The notes beneath the pieces are model-generated. The model saw only the letters and a list, made by a program, of their open reading frames with translations, ran no database searches and was not told the origin of the DNA. Below, piece by piece: positions 59,887 to 64,000 of a DNA stretch of 64,000 bases; the first letter of the stretch is position 1; the number at the start of each line of letters is the position of its first letter. Where the stretch lies: positions 62,001 through 126,000 of the forward strand of contig JAVJSI010000014.1 in assembly GCA_040219515.1 (NCBI GenBank), given 5' to 3'. The translations under genes were made by a program, and so were the position numbers. The DNA comes from Acidimicrobiales bacterium. GTDB taxonomy: Bacteria > Actinomycetota > Acidimicrobiia > Acidimicrobiales > Aldehydirespiratoraceae.

Positions 59887-61301
59887 GTTTCCTCGCCTGA
59901 ATGATTGATGGCTTCGGACGCGGCGACGAGCTCCTTGCGGAGCACCTTCCCGGCCTCGTTGCGGGGGAGTGCGTCGCACCACTCGAAGCGGGCCGGCACC
60001 TTGTAGGCGACGAGATGATCCCGGCAGGCGGACTCGAGGTCGGCCGCCGCAGCGGTACCGACGATGAACGCGACCGGAACCTCGCCGAGGCGACTGTCGG
60101 GTGCGGCGACCACCGCCGCCTCGCGGACCCCGGGCACCGTGAGGAGCACCTCTTCGACCTCGTCGGGGAAGACCTTGTTGCCCCCACGGTTGATGAGGTC
60201 GCTCTGCCGGCCCTCGATCCAGACGAAGCCGTCGTCGTCGATGCGGGCGAGATCGCCGGTGCGCACGAATCCATCGGGGGTGAGGCGGTCGGCGAGATCG
60301 ACATTGCCGTCGTCCTTGTCGGCATACCCGGTGGCCCGGTTGGGTGGTCGCACCAGCAGTTCACCGACGCCGAGTTCGTCGGGCTCGTCGAGGCGGATGT
60401 CGACACCCGCGTGGGGACGCCCGATGGCGCCGATCTTGTCGGGATGGGCCTTGGCGTCAGCCGCAGTCCAGCCGATCACCTCGCCGATCTCGGCCTGGCC
60501 GTAGCCGTTGAGCACCGTGACGCCGAACCGCCCGGTGAAGCGACGGGCCTGGAAAGGGGAGAGCGGCGCGGTGATCGAGCGGACGTAGCGCAGCGGCGCC
60601 AACGAATCGATCGCGGCGTCGTCGCTGAGCATCGCCATCGCCGCCGGAGGCAGGACGGTCGACCGGATCTGGTGCCGATCGACGAGGGTGGCGAACGCCC
60701 GCGTCTCGAAGCGCTCCATGAGCACGAGGGGAGCACCGGCCCGCAACCCGAAGAGCGCGTTGTAGAGACCGGCGTTGAGCGCCATCGACACGGGGATCAG
60801 ATTGGGCGATGGACGCTTGTCGGGGTCACGCGGAGCCGCTCGCAGCGGACCGAGCACCCGGTCGATGATCTCGAGGTAGGCGTCGTGTTCGTGGAGCACG
60901 GCCTTTGGTCGGCCGGTCGTTCCCGATGTCCACAACACGAAGGCGGTACCGGTGTCGTGCACGGTGGTCGAGGGTCGGGAGCGAATGCCGTCCTCGTCGA
61001 TGACCACGGCGGCGTCGGTGCGTTCGATCACGTCGCCGATCGATGGCGGCGGCTGGCGTGGGTTCACCGGCACGAGGACCAGGCCGTTGCGCCACACCGC
61101 GAACATGCCGACCAGCATCTCGATGCCGGCGGCCACCACCGCGGCCGGCGCCCCGGCGATGGGCGACAGATCGGCGATCGCCGAGGCCTGCACCTCGACG
61201 CGGGCCACGAGTTCGGCCCTGGTGAACGAGCGGTCGAGATCGGACACGATCACGGTGTCGTCGTCGGCCGGATGGTCGGTCAGCAGCGACGAGAGGTTCA
61301 C
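59883..61301 (-). CDS. Acyl-CoA synthetase (ANL family)
   Basis: A 472-residue ligase, on the short side, with WTSGTTGRPKAV, NGYGQAEIGE, RTGDLARIDDDGFVWIEGR, SDLINRGGNKVFPDEVEE and catalytic Lys in NEAGKVLRKEL. GTG 61301 overlaps the stop of the enoyl-CoA hydratase gene (GTGA). Frames extending further upstream are shadows of that gene. Confidence 0.9.
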   Translation of the reverse strand: MNLSSLLTDHPADDDTVIVSDLDRSFTRAELVARVEVQASAIADLSPIAGAPAAVVAAGIEMLVGMFAVWRNGLVLVPVNPRQPPPSIGDVIERTDAAVVIDEDGIRSRPSTTVHDTGTAFVLWTSGTTGRPKAVLHEHDAYLEIIDRVLGPLRAAPRDPDKRPSPNLIPVSMALNAGLYNALFGLRAGAPLVLMERFETRAFATLVDRHQIRSTVLPPAAMAMLSDDAAIDSLAPLRYVRSITAPLSPFQARRFTGRFGVTVLNGYGQAEIGEVIGWTAADAKAHPDKIGAIGRPHAGVDIRLDEPDELGVGELLVRPPNRATGYADKDDGNVDLADRLTPDGFVRTGDLARIDDDGFVWIEGRQSDLINRGGNKVFPDEVEEVLLTVPGVREAAVVAAPDSRLGEVPVAFIVGTAAAADLESACRDHLVAYKVPARFEWCDALPRNEAGKVLRKELVAASEAINHSGEET

Positions 61302-62101
61302 GAGCGGTCGAGGGGAGCCCAGTCGGGCTCGCGCTTTTCGGCGAACGCCGCCGGGCCCTCGGTCTGATCGGGGTGACCCCACATGCTCACGAGGTGCTGG
61401 GCACCCGCCTTGCAGGCATCGGTGAGGCCCAGTTCGAGTGCCCCCCACAGCGCCTTCTTGGTGGCGGCCATCGCGGCCGGCGAGTTCTTCGCGATCGTCT
61501 CGCCGATCTCCTGGGCCCGCTCGCGCAGCTGGTCGGGGGGATCGACGATCTCGGAGATCATCCCCAGCTCGTAGGCCCGTTCGGGGGCCATCCGCTCGTA
61601 CTTGCCCATGAAGGCCATCCGCATGACGGCTTCGACCGGCATCTTCTTCATGAGGCCGATGGCCTCGATGGCGACGACCTGGCCGACCGACACATGGGGG
61701 TCGAAGAACTGGGCGTCGCTCGCGGCGATCACGATGTCGGCATCGGCCACCCAGTGGAACCCGCCGCCGCAGCAGATGCCGTTGACCGCGGTGATGACCG
61801 GCTTCCACACCTCCTGATGCCACGACGTGAAGTGCACGTCGAACTCCTCCATCGACTGGCGGTAGCGCTCCATGCCGACGCCGTCGCCCGCGAGTTCGCT
61901 GACGTCGACACCGGTCTGGAAGTCGCGTCCGTTGCCGGTGTGCACGATCACCCGAACCGCAGGATCGTCGTCGAGTTCCTTCCACGCGTCGGCGAACTCG
62001 TCGCGCATGGCGTTGTTCATCGCGTTGCGGATGTCGGGGCGGTCGTTGATGAGCCAGCCGACCGGGCCATGCCGCTCGACGATCAGATGTTCGTAGCTCA
62101 C
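61298..62101 (-). CDS. Enoyl-CoA hydratase/isomerase
   Basis: A 267-residue crotonase-fold enzyme: GNGRDFQTGVDVSEL (first oxyanion strand), ITAVNGICCGGGFHWVADADIVIA (second), and DPHVSVGQVVAIEAIGLMKK in the active-site region. The classical second-Glu position is not clear, so isomerase or another crotonase activity is possible. GTG 62101 overlaps the dehydrogenase stop as GTGA. Confidence 0.9.
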   Translation of the reverse strand: MSYEHLIVERHGPVGWLINDRPDIRNAMNNAMRDEFADAWKELDDDPAVRVIVHTGNGRDFQTGVDVSELAGDGVGMERYRQSMEEFDVHFTSWHQEVWKPVITAVNGICCGGGFHWVADADIVIAASDAQFFDPHVSVGQVVAIEAIGLMKKMPVEAVMRMAFMGKYERMAPERAYELGMISEIVDPPDQLRERAQEIGETIAKNSPAAMAATKKALWGALELGLTDACKAGAQHLVSMWGHPDQTEGPAAFAEKREPDWAPLDRS

Positions 62102-63405
62102 CTCGGGGTGTCCTCCCAGTTCGCACCGTGCCACGGGTCGGGCTCGCGCGGCAGCCCCAGCACCTTCTCACCGATGACGTTCTTGTTCACTTCCGTGGTG
62201 CCGCCTTCGATCGTGTTGGCCCGGCTGCGAATCATGCCCGACACCTCGTAGGGCAGCGACGCCGCCCAGCTGTCGGCGGCCGGGTGGGCAGTGTCGGTTG
62301 GAAAGGCGATGGCCTGCGGGCCGTGCAGGTCGGTGGCCGCCAGCTGGATCGCCTGGTTGAGCGTGCCCTGGTGGACCTTGCCCACCGAAGCGGCGGGCCC
62401 TGGGGTGCCGCCGGCCTTGACGGTGGCGCGGACGCGGTCGTTGGTCCAGCCCCGCACCTTCTCCTCGCAATGCAGCGACATCAGCCGGTCACGCATCACC
62501 GGATCGACGCCAATGGTGCGGGCGTGCTCGATGAGGCGCGACACACCGCTCCCGCCGATGCGATCGACACCACCGGACCCGGACCCGGCGACCATCTGCC
62601 GCTCACCGGCCAACGTCGACGCAGCGACCCGCCAACCATCGCCGGCCGCACCGACGCGATGGGGGTCGGGTACCCGTACCTCGTCGAGCCAGACCTCGTT
62701 GAAGTCGACGGTCCCGCCCATGTGACGAAGCTCGCGCACCTCGACCCCCGCGCTGCGGAGGTCGACGAGGAAGTAGGTGATGCCCTTGCGCTTGGGGGCC
62801 GACGGATCGGTGCGGGCGAGACAGATCGCAAACTCCGAGTGGTGGGCCCAGGTGCTCCAGACCTTCTGGCCGGTGAGGATCCACTCGTCGCCGTCGCGGG
62901 TGGCGCGCATCGACAGCGATGCGAGGTCGGACCCGGCCCCGGGCTCGCTGAACATCTGGCACCAGCGCTCGCGGTTCTCGACCATCGGCGGCAGAAAGCG
63001 CAGGCGCTGTTCCTCGGTGCCGTGGGCGAACAGGGCGGGGGCCATGTTGTGCAGGCCCAGCGGGTTGAGTCGGCCGAGGTTGAACGGCGCGAGGCGCGAC
63101 TCGACCGCACGGGCCTGCTCGACCGAGAGATCGAGGCCGCCGTAGGCGACGGGCCAGGTCGAGACGGCCAGGCCCGAGGCTGCGAAGCGCGGGTACCACG
63201 CCTCGTAGTCGGCCCGCGGTCGCACCGCCCGGATGGCCTGGCGCCCCTCGGCCGACGCGGCCCGCCAAGCGGCGGGGATCTCGGCCTCGATCCAGGCGTC
63301 GACGGCGGCGAGGATCTCCGGCGGATCGGTCGCCGGGCCGATGTCCAGTCGCTGTGCGTCGTCCAACTGATTCGTCCCCGTCGAGTGTTCGGATACTGTA
63401 TACAT
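62098..63405 (-). CDS. Acyl-CoA dehydrogenase
   Basis: A 435-residue flavoprotein: FSEPGAGSDLASLSMRA and GQKVWSTWAHHSEFAICLART (FAD/substrate loop), GGTVDFNEVWLDEVRVP, and the C-terminal SRANTIEGGTTEVNKNVIGEKVLGLPR. The last block, with IEGGT-x-E-x2-KN, is typical of FadE-like enzymes acting on bulky acyl-CoAs in actinobacteria. First gene of the minus-strand operon; ATG 63405. Confidence 0.92.
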   Translation of the reverse strand: MYTVSEHSTGTNQLDDAQRLDIGPATDPPEILAAVDAWIEAEIPAAWRAASAEGRQAIRAVRPRADYEAWYPRFAASGLAVSTWPVAYGGLDLSVEQARAVESRLAPFNLGRLNPLGLHNMAPALFAHGTEEQRLRFLPPMVENRERWCQMFSEPGAGSDLASLSMRATRDGDEWILTGQKVWSTWAHHSEFAICLARTDPSAPKRKGITYFLVDLRSAGVEVRELRHMGGTVDFNEVWLDEVRVPDPHRVGAAGDGWRVAASTLAGERQMVAGSGSGGVDRIGGSGVSRLIEHARTIGVDPVMRDRLMSLHCEEKVRGWTNDRVRATVKAGGTPGPAASVGKVHQGTLNQAIQLAATDLHGPQAIAFPTDTAHPAADSWAASLPYEVSGMIRSRANTIEGGTTEVNKNVIGEKVLGLPREPDPWHGANWEDTPR

Positions 63406-63411
63406 TCGTTG
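63399..63411 (+). promoter_or_regulatory. -10 box inside a 6-bp divergent intergenic region
   Basis: TATACA (63399-63404) ends seven bases before ATG 63412 and lies within the first codons of the divergent dehydrogenase. Transcription would start at or next to the ATG (leaderless). Confidence 0.5.
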
Positions 63412-64000
63412 ATGAGCGAGACGAACGACGAGGCCGCCATCAGCGACGAGCGCATCGCGCGGCTGCGGGCCCGGATCGGTGTCGCCCAGCCCCACCCGCA
63501 ACCGCCCTGGTACCGCCACCCCGGCCCCGACGCCTTCCGACACGTGTCCGAGGCGTGCGGCGACGACAACCCGCTGTGGTGCGACGCCGACTACGCCACG
63601 GCGTCGGTGTGGGGCGGACCGATCGGCTCACCGAACATCAACGGCGGCGACACGCTCATCGGCGAGAACGAGATCGGCCGCCTCGATCCCGACACCAGGG
63701 CGCTGCTCAAGGGCGACCCGCTCAAGGGAGCGCACGCCTACTACTCGGGCAGTCACCGCGAATGGTGGGCGCCGGTGCGTCCCGGCCAGTCGATCACCCG
63801 GCGCAACGCGCTGGTCGGGGTGCACGACAAGTCGAGCGAGTTCGCCGAGCGCACCGTGCACGAATGGACGGGCGAAGTGTTCGCGGCCGCCGACCACGTG
63901 TTGTCGGCCCAGTACCGCCTGATGATCCGCACCGATCGCAGGGCGGTGGAGGAGAAGGCCGGGGCGACCACGCCGAGCGGGCCGGCCCCCTACACCGACG
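63412..64000 (+). CDS. MaoC-like hydratase/dehydratase (FAS1-like domain), 3' end outside window
   Basis: At least 196 residues are visible and the frame is open to the window end. It starts MSETNDEAAISDERIARLRA and carries a hot-dog N-terminal MaoC-type domain: FRHVSEACGDDNPLWCD, VWGGPIGSPNINGG, AHAYYSGSHREWWAPVRPGQ and VFAAADHVLSAQYRLMIR. This matches the FAS1-like dehydratase half of two-domain MaoC hydratases in fatty-acid or steroid side-chain oxidation. Its position opposite the dehydrogenase suggests the same pathway. Confidence 0.85.
   Translation, partial: MSETNDEAAISDERIARLRARIGVAQPHPQPPWYRHPGPDAFRHVSEACGDDNPLWCDADYATASVWGGPIGSPNINGGDTLIGENEIGRLDPDTRALLKGDPLKGAHAYYSGSHREWWAPVRPGQSITRRNALVGVHDKSSEFAERTVHEWTGEVFAAADHVLSAQYRLMIRTDRRAVEEKAGATTPSGPAPYTD

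Noticed and set aside
61302-62171. N-terminal extension of the 59883 ligase frame
   Set aside because: It is the shadow of the enoyl-CoA hydratase gene; the ligase fold begins at GTG 61301.

Overview
The window is a dense, high-GC bacterial chromosome segment with an actinobacterial look. Many starts are GTG or TTG, genes overlap through ATGA/GTGA junctions, several promoters put a -10 box 6-9 bases before the start codon (leaderless mRNA), and there are many acyl-CoA ligases, TetR regulators, LuxR-type two-component pairs and small GPGG membrane proteins. I infer an Acidimicrobiia-like actinobacterium. That is inference from style; no rRNA or marker gene is present to prove it.

Layout. 1-5.0 kb: a glutathionyl-hydroquinone-reductase-like gene cut by the window edge, an acyl-CoA ligase downstream of an MBL lactonase-like gene, a DUF1905 protein and a CoA-transferase. 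5.03-11.0 kb: initiator tRNA-fMet, then a 5.9-kb island bounded by a 45-bp direct repeat of the tRNA 3' half. The island holds a TetR gene, a four-gene cassette (SnoaL-like lipoprotein, SDR, membrane protein, MBL lipoprotein) behind three operators spaced exactly 56 bp, and a three-gene toxin/antitoxin/XRE operon; no integrase is visible. 11.0-15.3 kb: gene debris, TetR/SRPBCC and regulator/hydrolase pairs, and a decayed amino-acid permease. 15.4-20.7 kb: an ABC transporter-histidine kinase-response regulator operon and a Kef-type cation/proton antiporter. 21.0-26.1 kb: HxlR and TetR loci with an oxidoreductase, an epoxide hydrolase and a CNNM/CorC protein. 26.2-32.7 kb: a large MalT-like LuxR regulator, membrane proteins and a second kinase/regulator pair. 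32.7-41.5 kb: a frameshifted NAD(P)-binding gene, an amidohydrolase, an MFS transporter, a frameshifted PQQ-type beta-propeller gene, and a DrrAB-like ABC exporter divergent from a WYL regulator. 41.5-50.1 kb: a GH13 glucosidase, an aldehyde dehydrogenase, TauE/SafE with Rrf2, Dps and a CaCA antiporter. 50.2-57.6 kb: a DapB-like dehydrogenase, an ArsR/P1B-4 metal ATPase/redox operon, OtsA and a GDT1 family protein. 57.6-64.0 kb: a tightly overlapping acyl-CoA catabolism operon, with a divergent MaoC-like dehydratase that runs off the end.

How parts work together. Two scattered regulons are suggested by shared operators. A 9-3-9 palindrome lies both in the WYL-regulator/ABC-exporter divergent promoter (40457) and before the epoxide hydrolase (23566). 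A CACTTGTG-type site lies both before the hxlR-type gene (20953) and before the membrane-protein/NAD(P)-binding pair (33898). The ArsR-ATPase-glutaredoxin block looks like a metal/redox homeostasis unit. The 57-64 kb block looks like a beta-oxidation-type pathway for an unidentified acid. The most unusual object is the integrase-less island in tRNA-fMet.
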